This document shows, piece by piece, positions 44,949 to 54,006 of a DNA stretch of 64,000 nt. The DNA is from a virus. The stretch lies in IMG/VR virus record IMGVR_UViG_3300033273_000658, positions 62,001-126,000 of that record. One strand, written 5' to 3'. Position 1 is the first letter of the stretch; the number at the start of each line of letters is the position of its first letter. The position numbers and the translations under genes were made by a program. The notes under the pieces are model-generated. The model searched no databases, was not told the DNA's origin, and worked only from the letters and a program-made list of their open reading frames with translations.

Positions 44949-45442
44949 ATATAAGCAGAAATTTACTAAAACAAATTATAAACGAAGAGCTTCGCAAAGT
45001 CCTTAACGAAGTTGATAGAGAATCTTGCGCTATTCACTCTCTCGGTTTTATTGATTTGGATGGAAACTTTATAGATTTAGAATCTTTTGCGACCGAATAC
45101 CAAAAAAGAATAAATGTTGCTTATACGCATGGAGATTATTTAAAAAGTGTAGGTTTAGATTGGACACCTGATGGCTGGATTAAAGTATCAAATGCTTATT
45201 CAATGACTATAGAAGCTTCTGACTGGTCTGCTATAAAACCGCAACAAGTCGATGGTTTAATTGACATGTGGATGTCTTGCACCAAATATTCCCCATGGAT
45301 TAGAAAAAAAGCAAATTCAAAGCATTTAGAATTTTGGGCTGGTGGTGAAGTCTTACCTAAGATGACTTTGGAAGAATTTCTATTAACATACGGCACTAAA
45401 GAGCAATTTGAAAGATTTTTTAATTTTTTAATTAATTACTAG
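44945..45442 (+). CDS. Tagged virion-type protein
   Basis: ATG 44945 after TTGGAGG. Tag MNISRNLLKQIINEELRKVL with L-N-E next. The body (about 145 residues) contains WTPDGWIKVSNAYSMTIEAS and FWAGGEVLPKMTLEEFL. Unknown function; a packaged protein by tag analogy. Confidence 0.65.
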   Translation: MNISRNLLKQIINEELRKVLNEVDRESCAIHSLGFIDLDGNFIDLESFATEYQKRINVAYTHGDYLKSVGLDWTPDGWIKVSNAYSMTIEASDWSAIKPQQVDGLIDMWMSCTKYSPWIRKKANSKHLEFWAGGEVLPKMTLEEFLLTYGTKEQFERFFNFLINY

Positions 45443-45483
45443 ATAAAAGTGGAAAAATTTAGGGCGCGATGCTCCGCTTGGAA

Positions 45484-45515
45484 AAAACCCTTCCTAGTTA
45501 CAATAGGGGGGTTTT
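45484..45515 (+). other. Hairpin containing the ribosome-binding site of 45521
   Basis: AAAACCCTTCCTA pairs with TAGGGGGGTTTT (one bulge, G-U pairs); the G-run is the only ribosome-binding site for ATG 45521. Closely resembles the element at 19136. Confidence 0.65.
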
Positions 45516-45520
45516 ATGTT

Positions 45521-46453
45521 ATGTGGTTATTATCATTATTATGGGGGTGCGGCTCAGACCATTTCTTGAGCCATGGAAAAATTCAGAATGAAATTGAATA
45601 TGTTTATGTCCAAGACAATTACATTGAGGGCTCTGAGGATACAGGATCAAATGAACCAATATGGGTAGACTCATTCACACAACCATCTATATCAAATGGA
45701 GTTGATATAATCTGGGTTATTGATGGCTCAGGATCAATGACAGATGATCACGCACTTGTTCTCCAAGGAATTTCAGATATGATGCATAGCCTCCCGCTTA
45801 TTAGTTGGAGGCTTATTATTATTTCAATGACACCTCATGAGGCCGTTGCTGTTGAGACATTTCCATTGCTGCCGGGAGACAGCGATTTGGATGCTTTTGT
45901 GATGTTTTCGCAAAATGTTAATAATGGATATGAACAAGGGTTTGAATCTGTTTATCAGTTTATTGAAAACAATGAGTTTGCTCGTCAATGGTTGAGGGAT
46001 GATGCTGCTTTATTAACGGTATTTGTCTCGGATGAAGATGATCAATCAAGTTCTAGGTTTCCAACGGTTGAAATATTTAAAAATTGGCTTGATAGTATAA
46101 GAGATCATGTCTATGTCTCCTCAATTACCAATCTTATGCCAGATGATTCGCTTTGCAACAACTACTCTCACAACGTTGGATTTAGATATCAAGAATTAAC
46201 CAATTTATATTCTGGTCAATTGCTTGATATTTGCTCCGAAAACTGGTCGCAAGGTGTTGCTGATGCCTCTAACCAGCTGCAGCTCAGAGAATGGCTTGAT
46301 CTTTCAAAAATTCCCGCAAATGACCAAGAAATTTATGTGTTTGTTGATGGTCTAGAGTATTTTGATTGGCATTATAATCCGGATGAAAATAGAGTTTATT
46401 TTGATGTTGTTCCGGATGAAGAAACTTTAGTTGAAATTGCATACTATTACTAA
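45521..46453 (+). CDS. VWA-domain lipoprotein
   Basis: ATG 45521 gives MWLLSLLWGCGSD, a short signal peptide and lipobox (LLWGC). GVDIIWVIDGSGSMTDDHAL (about residues 60-79) is a von Willebrand A MIDAS (DxSxS), with later FVSDEDDQSS as the conserved Asp segment. C-terminal strands (EIYVFVDGLEYFDW) follow. Such VWA lipoproteins bind proteins at the cell surface. Together with 5171 and 19175 it makes three predicted lipoproteins. The track-length GTG start at 45449 would bury the signal peptide. Confidence 0.8.
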   Translation: MWLLSLLWGCGSDHFLSHGKIQNEIEYVYVQDNYIEGSEDTGSNEPIWVDSFTQPSISNGVDIIWVIDGSGSMTDDHALVLQGISDMMHSLPLISWRLIIISMTPHEAVAVETFPLLPGDSDLDAFVMFSQNVNNGYEQGFESVYQFIENNEFARQWLRDDAALLTVFVSDEDDQSSSRFPTVEIFKNWLDSIRDHVYVSSITNLMPDDSLCNNYSHNVGFRYQELTNLYSGQLLDICSENWSQGVADASNQLQLREWLDLSKIPANDQEIYVFVDGLEYFDWHYNPDENRVYFDVVPDEETLVEIAYYY

Positions 46454-46461
46454 TTATTAAC

Positions 46462-47415
46462 ATGAAAATACGAATAACAAAGAAAAAAAACATTGAAGAA
46501 ATTTCATCTAGTGGATCCGGGTCAGGATTTGCTGGAAATGCATTTCAAAATAAAAACAAAACAGAAGTAAATGAAGCAACTGAGATCAAAAGTGAAGTAG
46601 ATCCTGAACAAAAACTTGAAGATGGATACATTTCTCTTATTACAGTGCACAACACCGATTTAAATTATAAAATTATTCAAAATTTAGTTATTGAAAAAGA
46701 GTCACTATATATTGAATCTAGCTCTTATCATAAGCTTGCAGATGAAGTTGAAAAATGTATTCCTAGTGCGATAGTTTGGAGCTATGGTAGCAAGATGATA
46801 GAATACAGTCAAATTTCTTTTGACATTAGTAAAATAGAAATTAATGGAAAACCAATAACAAATCTTCACGGACTAGAAGAAAATATTTTTTTAAATAAAA
46901 TGGATGCCGTTAGATTTTTTAATCAAGTTATGAAAGAAATAGGTCAATATGTTTCCAAGCATTTAGATAAAGTTTATCGTTTTATTGGAATACCATCAGA
47001 AGAAGAAGAAAAATTATTTTCTGATGATAAGGCTACCAAGCGAACCCAGATTTATAAAATGGGACTAAAAAGGCTTTTTAGAAGTTTACCAGGAAATTGG
47101 AAGACACAAGAGGTAGGAGATCCAAATGATTTGTTTTTTTGGAGATGTCCTGATGGAGAACAGAGCACTCTGGTCTTTGAAAATAAAGAAATTGAGTTCA
47201 CAAATGAAGAAATCGATTTAATTCATGAAATGTATTCAACTTCTGGTGCTATGATGGGATCTGGTAGTGGTCATATTCCTAGAGAACGCAACCCAAAAGC
47301 TCACAAACGCTATGTTCGTATACGATTTACGCGTCAAAGGCTTCAAAACTTCAAACCAAGTAGATATTTTCCCAATAGGATGCAGCAGTTAGGTGAAAAG
47401 TGGTCACGGAAATAA
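46462..47415 (+). CDS. Tagged virion-type protein, 317 residues
   Basis: N-terminus MKIRITKKKNIEEISSSGSGS, then FAGNAFQ: a second type of leader (basic, EEIS, small residues) that may be a head-targeting sequence. The body has no recognised motif; a Gly-Ser segment (SGAMMGSGSGHIPRERNPKA) precedes a basic C-terminus (RYVRIRFTRQRLQNFK). Confidence 0.65.
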   Translation: MKIRITKKKNIEEISSSGSGSGFAGNAFQNKNKTEVNEATEIKSEVDPEQKLEDGYISLITVHNTDLNYKIIQNLVIEKESLYIESSSYHKLADEVEKCIPSAIVWSYGSKMIEYSQISFDISKIEINGKPITNLHGLEENIFLNKMDAVRFFNQVMKEIGQYVSKHLDKVYRFIGIPSEEEEKLFSDDKATKRTQIYKMGLKRLFRSLPGNWKTQEVGDPNDLFFWRCPDGEQSTLVFENKEIEFTNEEIDLIHEMYSTSGAMMGSGSGHIPRERNPKAHKRYVRIRFTRQRLQNFKPSRYFPNRMQQLGEKWSRK

Positions 47416-47636
47416 AGAAAAAAGCGAAAAAGCAAATGTTCTAATCCAAAAGGCTTCACAATGAAGCAATTTTGTAAAAACCAGCGCACAAGATCCAAAA
47501 AAGGACAAAAAAAGAATTAATTTTCATTGACAAACCCCTTATTTAATGTTATATTAAGTTTACACAACAAAAAAAACTATATAACATGTCTTATGTTTAT
47601 AATATAACATACAATTACAAAGGTGTCAACAAAAAA
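47416..47636. other. Spacer with promoter
   Basis: A 19-codon basic ORF at 47461 (MKQFCKNQRTRSKKGQKKN) lacks a ribosome-binding site and is doubtful. The promoter at 47527 lies at its right. Otherwise nothing seen. Confidence 0.5.
47527..47555 (+). promoter_or_regulatory. Sigma-70 promoter
   Basis: TTGACA (47527-47532), 17 bases, TATATT (47550-47555). Confidence 0.8.
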
Positions 47637-48677
47637 ATGAAAAAAATTAGCTTTGATTTCGATAATACTATCGCAATGTCCTTTATGACATACATAAATG
47701 AAGAACCAATACCGGTTTTTCAATCCTATAATGACAAAATTATAAAAAAAATTAAGAAACATATCAAAAATGATGATGATATTTACATCGTAACTGCTAG
47801 AACCGAGGAATTGGAGCAGTATTTTCCCGATCAAACAGTAGAAAAACATCTTGAGAAGCTTGGTCTTAAAGATTATTTTTGGCCAGACAGAGTAATCTTT
47901 ACTGCTGCACAGCCAAAATCAGATATTTTGCATAATTTAGGTGTTGAAAAGCACTATGATGACTCAATTGAAGAACATTTTGACGGTCTTGATGCAAAAT
48001 ACGAGGTAATTCAGCCCTTGGATGACTTCAAAGACAGTGAAACAGTCGGAAAAGTATGTATTTTTGATGATAATGAGAAGATGTTGATACTACAAAGATC
48101 AGATGAAGGGCATTTATGGGACTTACCAGGTGGTCATCTTAAGAATGTTGAGATAGCTAGGGGTGAACAGGGCTACGAAGACGGCACAGAACGCGAAGTT
48201 TTCGAAGAAACAGGTATAATGGTGCCATTTATCAAGGAATTTATGGATTATGACTTCAATCATAAGGGTCTCGTACACAAAATTCACTTATATTTAAGCA
48301 AAATTGAAGGAAATGAGCCGCCTGTACGACTTGATTTGCAAGATCATATCGAAAACATCGACTATAAATGGGTTACAATCGAAGAATTAGAAGATTATAT
48401 GGGGAAAACAACGACAAATTTACGTAAAGCTTACGATATGATCTCAATTCAGGACGAAATCTTTGAACATACAGAGCCATATCAGCTAAAAATGAAGAAA
48501 AAACACCGAAACATGAAGAGAAAACTAGTTGGGTTTGGCAAAAATAAGCATTTTGGTGGTGGAAAAGGTCATTCTAGACCAAAAATGAGTCGTTCCAAGT
48601 CTGCTCCGCCGCCTTTTGGGGCAATGGGAGAGGGAAAAGAACCTAAAAAGATACTAAAAATAAGGAAAAAACGATGA
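47637..48677 (+). CDS. HAD-Nudix fusion protein
   Basis: ATG 47637 is preferred because FDFDNTIA, HAD motif I, follows at once (ATG 47586 is upstream). HAD motifs: D7-x-D9, TARTEE and HYDDSIEEH (about residues 1-120). The second domain holds a Nudix box: GGHL ... GTEREVFEETGI (about 161-190), with an insertion before the REVFEETG helix. The C-terminus is very basic (KMKKKHRNMKRKLVGFGKNK). Nudix domains hydrolyse nucleoside-diphosphate-X compounds; the HAD domain may remove the phosphate released. The basic tail could bind nucleic acid. Confidence 0.85.
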   Translation: MKKISFDFDNTIAMSFMTYINEEPIPVFQSYNDKIIKKIKKHIKNDDDIYIVTARTEELEQYFPDQTVEKHLEKLGLKDYFWPDRVIFTAAQPKSDILHNLGVEKHYDDSIEEHFDGLDAKYEVIQPLDDFKDSETVGKVCIFDDNEKMLILQRSDEGHLWDLPGGHLKNVEIARGEQGYEDGTEREVFEETGIMVPFIKEFMDYDFNHKGLVHKIHLYLSKIEGNEPPVRLDLQDHIENIDYKWVTIEELEDYMGKTTTNLRKAYDMISIQDEIFEHTEPYQLKMKKKHRNMKRKLVGFGKNKHFGGGKGHSRPKMSRSKSAPPPFGAMGEGKEPKKILKIRKKR

Positions 48678-48985
48678 ATTTTGATGATTTTGAGCGTCCT
48701 TTGGACCCCGATGCAGAGCAATTAGCCCTTAAAATGCAGGCTTTTTTAAAATCAAAAAACGGTAATTTATTGCAACCTGTACGATTAAAAGGCAAAAAAG
48801 AGACTTACTATTGGTCTTTCATGAACAAAAAACATGAATTATTACATCCAAACTCGGAAATGTACTTACTGCCGTGGAAAGAAACAGAAAAAGGTGAATA
48901 CTATGTGTATTCTCCGTATACTTTTCAAAGCGGCAATGTATTTCTAGTTCCAAAAAATGAAATTATAGATTTGGGGTTTAATTAA
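48674..48985 (+). CDS. Hypothetical protein, 103 residues
   Basis: ATGA overlap. Acidic start, then KKETYYWSFMNKKHELLHPN and YYVYSPYTFQSGNVFLVPKN strands. Unknown. Confidence 0.6.
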   Translation: MNFDDFERPLDPDAEQLALKMQAFLKSKNGNLLQPVRLKGKKETYYWSFMNKKHELLHPNSEMYLLPWKETEKGEYYVYSPYTFQSGNVFLVPKNEIIDLGFN

Positions 48986-49134
48986 TGTATTCTTTTATCT
49001 ATTTATGTATAGCATTAATGATTTTTCTAATCATTTATGTATTAATTGGGTTTGAATTGATGGTAGCGACTTTGTTGTTCTTGATTTTCTTATCTTTGAT
49101 AACAATAATAGGAATGTTAAATGAAAATAAATGA
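48985..49134 (+). CDS. 49-residue membrane protein
   Basis: TAATG overlap. Two membrane helices (YLCIALMIFLIIYVLIG, MVATLLFLIFLSLITIIG). Its end overlaps the next start. Confidence 0.55.
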   Translation: MYSFIYLCIALMIFLIIYVLIGFELMVATLLFLIFLSLITIIGMLNENK

Positions 49135-49480
49135 ATCTAAGTTAAAACAAATTATCAATGAAGAAATGATGATGCTTGACGATAAACATCATGACCATGA
49201 AATCGATGAAGAAGGCGGAATGGCCAAGTCTCAGCTCTATAACATAGCAAAATATGCTATTATGCTTCACGATGCGTTAGAAGACGAAGATCAACTAGAA
49301 GCATGGGTTCAAAGTAAAATTACAATTGCAAAAGAATACATTGGAAAAGTTAAGCATTATCTAGAATACGAAATGGGGCTTGAGTTGGAAGATCCTGAAT
49401 TAATGACCGATGAATATTCCGAAGATGAAAGCGAATATTATGAATTTGAAGATGATGACGAAGATCCAATGTATACATGA
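49121..49480 (+). CDS. Tagged acidic virion-type protein
   Basis: Tag MKINESKLKQIINEEMMMLD. Then helices (AKYAIMLHDALEDEDQLEAW) and an extremely acidic tail (SEYYEFEDDDEDP). A packaged acidic protein by tag analogy. Confidence 0.65.
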   Translation: MKINESKLKQIINEEMMMLDDKHHDHEIDEEGGMAKSQLYNIAKYAIMLHDALEDEDQLEAWVQSKITIAKEYIGKVKHYLEYEMGLELEDPELMTDEYSEDESEYYEFEDDDEDPMYT

Positions 49481-49507
49481 CCAGATTGGCAGGATTAGGG
49501 TAATCGC

Positions 49508-51577
49508 ATGAAAATAAAAATTATCTCCACTCGTATGACAACTATGTCTGAGGGAAAAGACGAAAAAAATTGGATTAAAAAACAACCAGAACAGTTACAG
49601 CCTATTTGGAAAATGGCTAGTCAAAATAAGTTAAAAGTTTCAGACTTTAAATGGATTTTAAACAACAAACAAGAGCATCCATTGGAAGATGTTGTTGACG
49701 ATGTCATAAAATTCAAAAATCAAAAGATACAACAGATTTTGAAAAGTAATGATTTACCTTATAATTTAAAACAATACAAAAACGCCAATGATTTAAAACT
49801 AATTCTTTCTCAAATCGAACAAGTAGAAGAGGGAGAGATAAAATATGATGAAGTCTTAAAGGACCCTTCTCAAGTTAAATTTTTAAAAAAAGTTGGCAAT
49901 AGAGAAATTTTGTTAGCCTTAACTCAAAAAGGTTCTATCTCTTGTGACATCTCCGGGAAAGACACTACATGGTGTACGACAAAAAGGAAAGGTCAAAACT
50001 TATTTTACAGTTACATCGCTAAAGACATTATCTTGTTTTACATTATGGACTATTCTAGAACTCCTCAGTTCAAAACAAAAGCAACAAAAGATCAGCCAGA
50101 AATAACTGAAGACACTGATATGGATTCTAGACTATGTGTTGGATTTGCAAAAGGTAAGCCTATTTTGGATGGAAAAGCTGGTGGTGCTTCTGTTGATGCT
50201 GCCAATAATGGTTTGACAGAAAGGTCTTTACAAAAGTATTTTGGAGATGATTACAATGAAATAATGAATTTAATGTACAAAGAAGCAGAAAAAATTGGAA
50301 CAAATCATCCAGCCAAAGAAACAATAAAACAAGCTGGTACAAACATTTTAAAATTAAAAAAAATAATTAAAAATTATGGAGAAGAAGAAAAGATAGATCT
50401 TTTTTCTGTGATTGTACCTAAAAACAGACAAAACATAATAATCCCAAGAGAAAAAATAGACCCTAGGGTATTGGATTACATTATTAAGTCTATGGAAGGA
50501 TTTGAAACTAAATCGATTGGTATTAATTTTTTCACAAAGGTTACAACTGATTCAATAAAAGAATTAATCTTGATGGACTGCCCTCAACTACATTCTTCTA
50601 CTATTGATTTCTTGGTTAAAAAAGTAATCGAAAATCCTTCAGAAAAATTGAGAGGATTAACCCATAACGATACTGAGGTGACATTGTTAGCGAGAACCAA
50701 TAACATTTCTCCCAATAATATTAAAGGTCTTATAAATGTCTTTCAGGGAAAACACCGTTGGAGCGACTATAAGAGATTTTGTAAGGCTCTCGCTGGTAAT
50801 AAAAATGTTTCCTCTGACGTTTTGGAAGATCTTTATAGTGAAGGTTGGCACACAGTTCAACTGCGTTATAACGATGCCAAAGAGATGTATTCTGCCGAAG
50901 GGATAAAATTCTTAAAAAATTTAAGAAGTTTGGTTTTAGCAAACCCCAATGTTTCAGCTGACATTGTTGGTAAATTGAATTTTAGTAATGTTCATCAGGT
51001 AATAGAATATCTAAAAAATACAAATGCCAATCCAGAAGTATTAAAACAGATTTTTAAAAAATCTCTTGACAATACCACAGGTAACCAGCAATTTCTTTTC
51101 TTTTATGGTCTCGCTAGAAATAAGAATACACCTCATGAAATAATCAATCAAATTATAGAATTACAGCCAACACTAGGCATTCAAGTTTTACAAAATCCTA
51201 GTGTGCCAAAAGAAATTGTAGACTTAGTATATTATAAGATACCAGTAGAACAAAGGTATGAAATTGCTATTGAACGTACAATAAATGTTTATGCTTTATC
51301 TCTATTTGCCAAAGAAGAAGATGTAGATGACAGGGCTCTTGCTGCGGGTCGAAAAGAATTGCCGATAGAAATTATGAAAGAGCTAGTTAATGACCCAAGC
51401 AAAGAAGTCAGAGAAGAATTGCTATATAATGAAAATGTAACAAATGAAATCTTGAAAATACTATCACAAGATGAAGATGATGATATAAAAACTGTGGCTA
51501 TGCAATACCTTAAACAAAGAGGAATCCAAGAAAGTTTTGGACGGCTAGCAAAAAAATTTAAAAGGCTTTTAAAATGA
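49508..51577 (+). CDS. Large protein with LRV/HEAT-like repeats
   Basis: 689 residues. The N-terminal domain (to about 240) holds SISCDISGKDTTWCTTKRKG followed by YSYIAKDIILFYIMDYS, a W-C-T motif region I have seen only in phage-type proteins of unknown function. From about 380 there are degenerate helical repeats with a recurring N-x-N-(V/I/T)-S/P pattern (ALAGNKNVSSDVLEDL, VLANPNVSADIVGKL, LARNKNTPHEIINQI, LLYNENVTNEILKIL), like leucine-rich variant repeats. Basic C-terminus (GRLAKKFKRLLK). Likely a protein-interaction scaffold. Confidence 0.75.
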   Translation: MKIKIISTRMTTMSEGKDEKNWIKKQPEQLQPIWKMASQNKLKVSDFKWILNNKQEHPLEDVVDDVIKFKNQKIQQILKSNDLPYNLKQYKNANDLKLILSQIEQVEEGEIKYDEVLKDPSQVKFLKKVGNREILLALTQKGSISCDISGKDTTWCTTKRKGQNLFYSYIAKDIILFYIMDYSRTPQFKTKATKDQPEITEDTDMDSRLCVGFAKGKPILDGKAGGASVDAANNGLTERSLQKYFGDDYNEIMNLMYKEAEKIGTNHPAKETIKQAGTNILKLKKIIKNYGEEEKIDLFSVIVPKNRQNIIIPREKIDPRVLDYIIKSMEGFETKSIGINFFTKVTTDSIKELILMDCPQLHSSTIDFLVKKVIENPSEKLRGLTHNDTEVTLLARTNNISPNNIKGLINVFQGKHRWSDYKRFCKALAGNKNVSSDVLEDLYSEGWHTVQLRYNDAKEMYSAEGIKFLKNLRSLVLANPNVSADIVGKLNFSNVHQVIEYLKNTNANPEVLKQIFKKSLDNTTGNQQFLFFYGLARNKNTPHEIINQIIELQPTLGIQVLQNPSVPKEIVDLVYYKIPVEQRYEIAIERTINVYALSLFAKEEDVDDRALAAGRKELPIEIMKELVNDPSKEVREELLYNENVTNEILKILSQDEDDDIKTVAMQYLKQRGIQESFGRLAKKFKRLLK

Positions 51578-51915
51578 AGACAGTTGATCATGTAGCGTTA
51601 CTAGTAGACGACCTTGATGTTGCTCAAGCTTGGTACGAAGAAAGACTTGAAGCAACTTGCGAGTATTCCACAGATTCTTACCGTAGAATGCGTTTTAATA
51701 ATACTACCCTTGCTCTCATAAGCAAACATCGTTACCCCTATGCTCACGTTGGAATTCTTACCGAATGTAAGGAAGATTTACCCCAAGATGGAGAAAGGGT
51801 AGAACACCGAGATGGAACGATTGGAGTTTATCAATTTGATCCGGATGGAAACTGTATTGAATACATTTGGTATAACGAAGAATGCAAGAAGACCGTTAGA
51901 AATGAAAACAAATAA
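51574..51915 (+). CDS. VOC (glyoxalase/bleomycin-resistance) family protein
   Basis: 113 residues forming one VOC module: VDHVALLVDDLDVAQAWYEE with the first metal His, PYAHVGILTEC, and FDPDGNCIEYIWYN with the final Glu. VOC proteins are metal-dependent lyases, dioxygenases or drug binders; which applies here is unclear. ATGA overlap with the previous gene. Confidence 0.85.
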   Translation: MKTVDHVALLVDDLDVAQAWYEERLEATCEYSTDSYRRMRFNNTTLALISKHRYPYAHVGILTECKEDLPQDGERVEHRDGTIGVYQFDPDGNCIEYIWYNEECKKTVRNENK

Positions 51916-52159
51916 CAAGCCATTTATGGAATCTTATAGAGACATGTTTGAAGTTGGAGACATAGTGTGGTGGAGCGAATGGGAAACTTTAGAAAACTAT
52001 GAATACAGATCACAAGTTCAGCATGGTGCTATTATAGAAATAAGAATAAAAAAAAATTTGTACAACGAAAGATCGGTTTATGTGGCAGAGGTTCTTCCTT
52101 TTGGCCAAACAAAAACTCGTGAACTTTCTCTTCATCTTCTAAACAAAAGGACTAATTAA
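51902..52159 (+). CDS. Small protein, KxGDIV-like
   Basis: ATG 51902 inside the VOC 3' end. SYRDMFEVGDIVWWSEWE ... HGAIIEIRIKKN ... VYVAEVLPFGQTKTRELSLHLL follows the KxGDLV strand plan, 30 kb from the main array. 85 residues. Confidence 0.65.
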   Translation: MKTNNKPFMESYRDMFEVGDIVWWSEWETLENYEYRSQVQHGAIIEIRIKKNLYNERSVYVAEVLPFGQTKTRELSLHLLNKRTN

Positions 52160-52162
52160 TAC

Positions 52163-53194
52163 ATGAATAAATTTTTTAATATTAATAATAAATGTGGGAT
52201 GGATTTGTCTCAAACAGAAGAATTGTTCCATGATCTCGGACACTTTGCACAAAATCGATTTGGTTTCAAAAAACCACCTTCTCTTAATTTGGTATCAGAT
52301 GTAGAGAACGGTCAAAAACCTCTTGGAAAAACAGCATATTACGATCCACATGAAAGATGTGTTACGATCTACACAGACAATAGACACATCAAGGACATTC
52401 TAAGATCTCTTGCTCATGAACTAGTTCACCATATGCAAAATGAACTTGGCATGCTTGATGATGATGGTTATCACAGCCCTGGATATGCTCAAAAGAACAA
52501 GCAAATGAGAAACAGAGAAAGTGAAGCTTATGAAAAGGGAAACCTTTGCATGCGAGATTGGGAAGATCGCCTAAAACAATCAAAACCTACTATTTATAAC
52601 GAATGGAGAATTAAAACTATGTCTACTAAAAAATGGAAAAATAATGAACTTATGGAAAATGTAACCAGAAAGTTCGGATTCAAAATGGATCTCACTCAAC
52701 TTAATGAGGCTTCTTGTGGAAGCAAGAAAAAGTATGAAGAAGAATTAAAAGAAGAGAAGGAATGCCCTGAGTGTAAAGGCAAGGGTGACGAATGTAAGTG
52801 TCCTGATAAAAAAGAATTAAAAGAAGTTGATGAAGATGGTGACGGAAAACCTGCTCCACCAAAATGGTCTAAAAAAAGCAAAGATAAACCAAAAGAACCA
52901 CCAAAGTGGGCAGATGTAGATGATAATGATCCAAATGTTCAAGAATCCAAACTTCGAAAAGTCATAAGAAAAATTGTTCTCTCAGAGATGGCAAAAAAGA
53001 AACCTTTAGACGCTACAATGATTGACAGAATAAAAGACCCCAAAAAGGCTCAAAGATTAATCGATAAATATGAAGCGATTATCAAGAAAGAAGAAGATAA
53101 AACTGAATTTAAACACGGAGCTGCTGAGGATTATAAGAGAGCAGTTGATAATTTAAGAGTAGTATTAAGAGATCTTGAAAAGAAGGAAAAATAA
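52163..53194 (+). CDS. Zinc metallopeptidase with internal tag-like segments
   Basis: RSLAHELVHHMQNELG (about residues 81-96) is an HExxH zincin motif, and ESEAYEKGN about 30 residues later could hold the third ligand. After residue 150 the protein becomes modular: KKWKNNELMENVTRKFGF, a Cys cluster (CPECKGKGDECKC) and VQESKLRKVIRKIVLSEM, which resembles the packaging tags found at other N-termini. This layout suggests a protease joined to packaged segments, perhaps processed during head maturation. Confidence 0.75.
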   Translation: MNKFFNINNKCGMDLSQTEELFHDLGHFAQNRFGFKKPPSLNLVSDVENGQKPLGKTAYYDPHERCVTIYTDNRHIKDILRSLAHELVHHMQNELGMLDDDGYHSPGYAQKNKQMRNRESEAYEKGNLCMRDWEDRLKQSKPTIYNEWRIKTMSTKKWKNNELMENVTRKFGFKMDLTQLNEASCGSKKKYEEELKEEKECPECKGKGDECKCPDKKELKEVDEDGDGKPAPPKWSKKSKDKPKEPPKWADVDDNDPNVQESKLRKVIRKIVLSEMAKKKPLDATMIDRIKDPKKAQRLIDKYEAIIKKEEDKTEFKHGAAEDYKRAVDNLRVVLRDLEKKEK

Positions 53195-54006
53195 TGAACA
53201 AAAACATTATTGAAATAAACAGTCTCCAAGAATTCTTGGATTTGGCCAAGGAAGAACAAATGACAGAAGAAGAAAAAGTACTAAGAGAATTTATTCGTAG
53301 AGAACTTATCAAAGAAATAAAAGCCGAAGAACAACAAGAATTTGAATTAAGAAAAATAATTCGTAATCTATTGAAAGAAGGTGACATCTCTGATATTCAT
53401 CCCCACAGATCAACTGCTATTAATGCTCTTGAAGATGTTCTTAAAAAAATGATTCCAACTCTTAGAAAAGATTATAAAAATCTTACTACAGATAAAACCC
53501 AAAGAGAATCCTTTCGTGCACACATTCTTAAGGCGATGTCTGACATTGTTGCACCTGCTATGAATAATGCTAAGTATGCATCTGGTGGTGCATTACTCTC
53601 TGAGCCTTCTAATCTTGGTGACTCAGAAAAGCCAGAAAGCAATGATGACGATGACCTAGATGCTGAACTACAGGCCTTAGAAGAAGTTGAAATTGACATT
53701 ACTGATGATGAAGATCCAATTGAAAAGCCTGAAGAAGATAAGAAGCTCAATGTTGAACCAGATGATGAACCTGATGAAAAAGAAGAGTTTGGAATCCAAG
53801 GTATGGATGAAACAGGAAGAAACATGGCATACACCACATTTAGAAAAGTTTCCCAATACATTCTAGACACATTTGATATGCTAGCTAACCCAAAAGATAA
53901 AGAAGTTTTCATTGACTACCTCCTGACTAATTCAAAACTATACTTCGATAAATTTGAAGATGAACTTCAGAATACAGTTCAAGAACCAGATTCTCCTGAA
54001 GCTTAA
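53194..54006 (+). CDS. Acidic tagged virion-type protein, 270 residues
   Basis: N-terminal helix EEKVLREFIRRELIKEIKAE then FELRKIIRNLLKEGDISD, two tag-like segments ending L-K-E. Conserved-looking central region (STAINALEDVLKKMIPTLRK), a Glu/Asp-rich middle and a helical C-terminus. Candidate head core or internal protein. Confidence 0.65.
   Translation: MNKNIIEINSLQEFLDLAKEEQMTEEEKVLREFIRRELIKEIKAEEQQEFELRKIIRNLLKEGDISDIHPHRSTAINALEDVLKKMIPTLRKDYKNLTTDKTQRESFRAHILKAMSDIVAPAMNNAKYASGGALLSEPSNLGDSEKPESNDDDDLDAELQALEEVEIDITDDEDPIEKPEEDKKLNVEPDDEPDEKEEFGIQGMDETGRNMAYTTFRKVSQYILDTFDMLANPKDKEVFIDYLLTNSKLYFDKFEDELQNTVQEPDSPEA

Noticed and set aside
47461-47520. 19-codon basic ORF
   Set aside because: No ribosome-binding site and random occurrence is likely.
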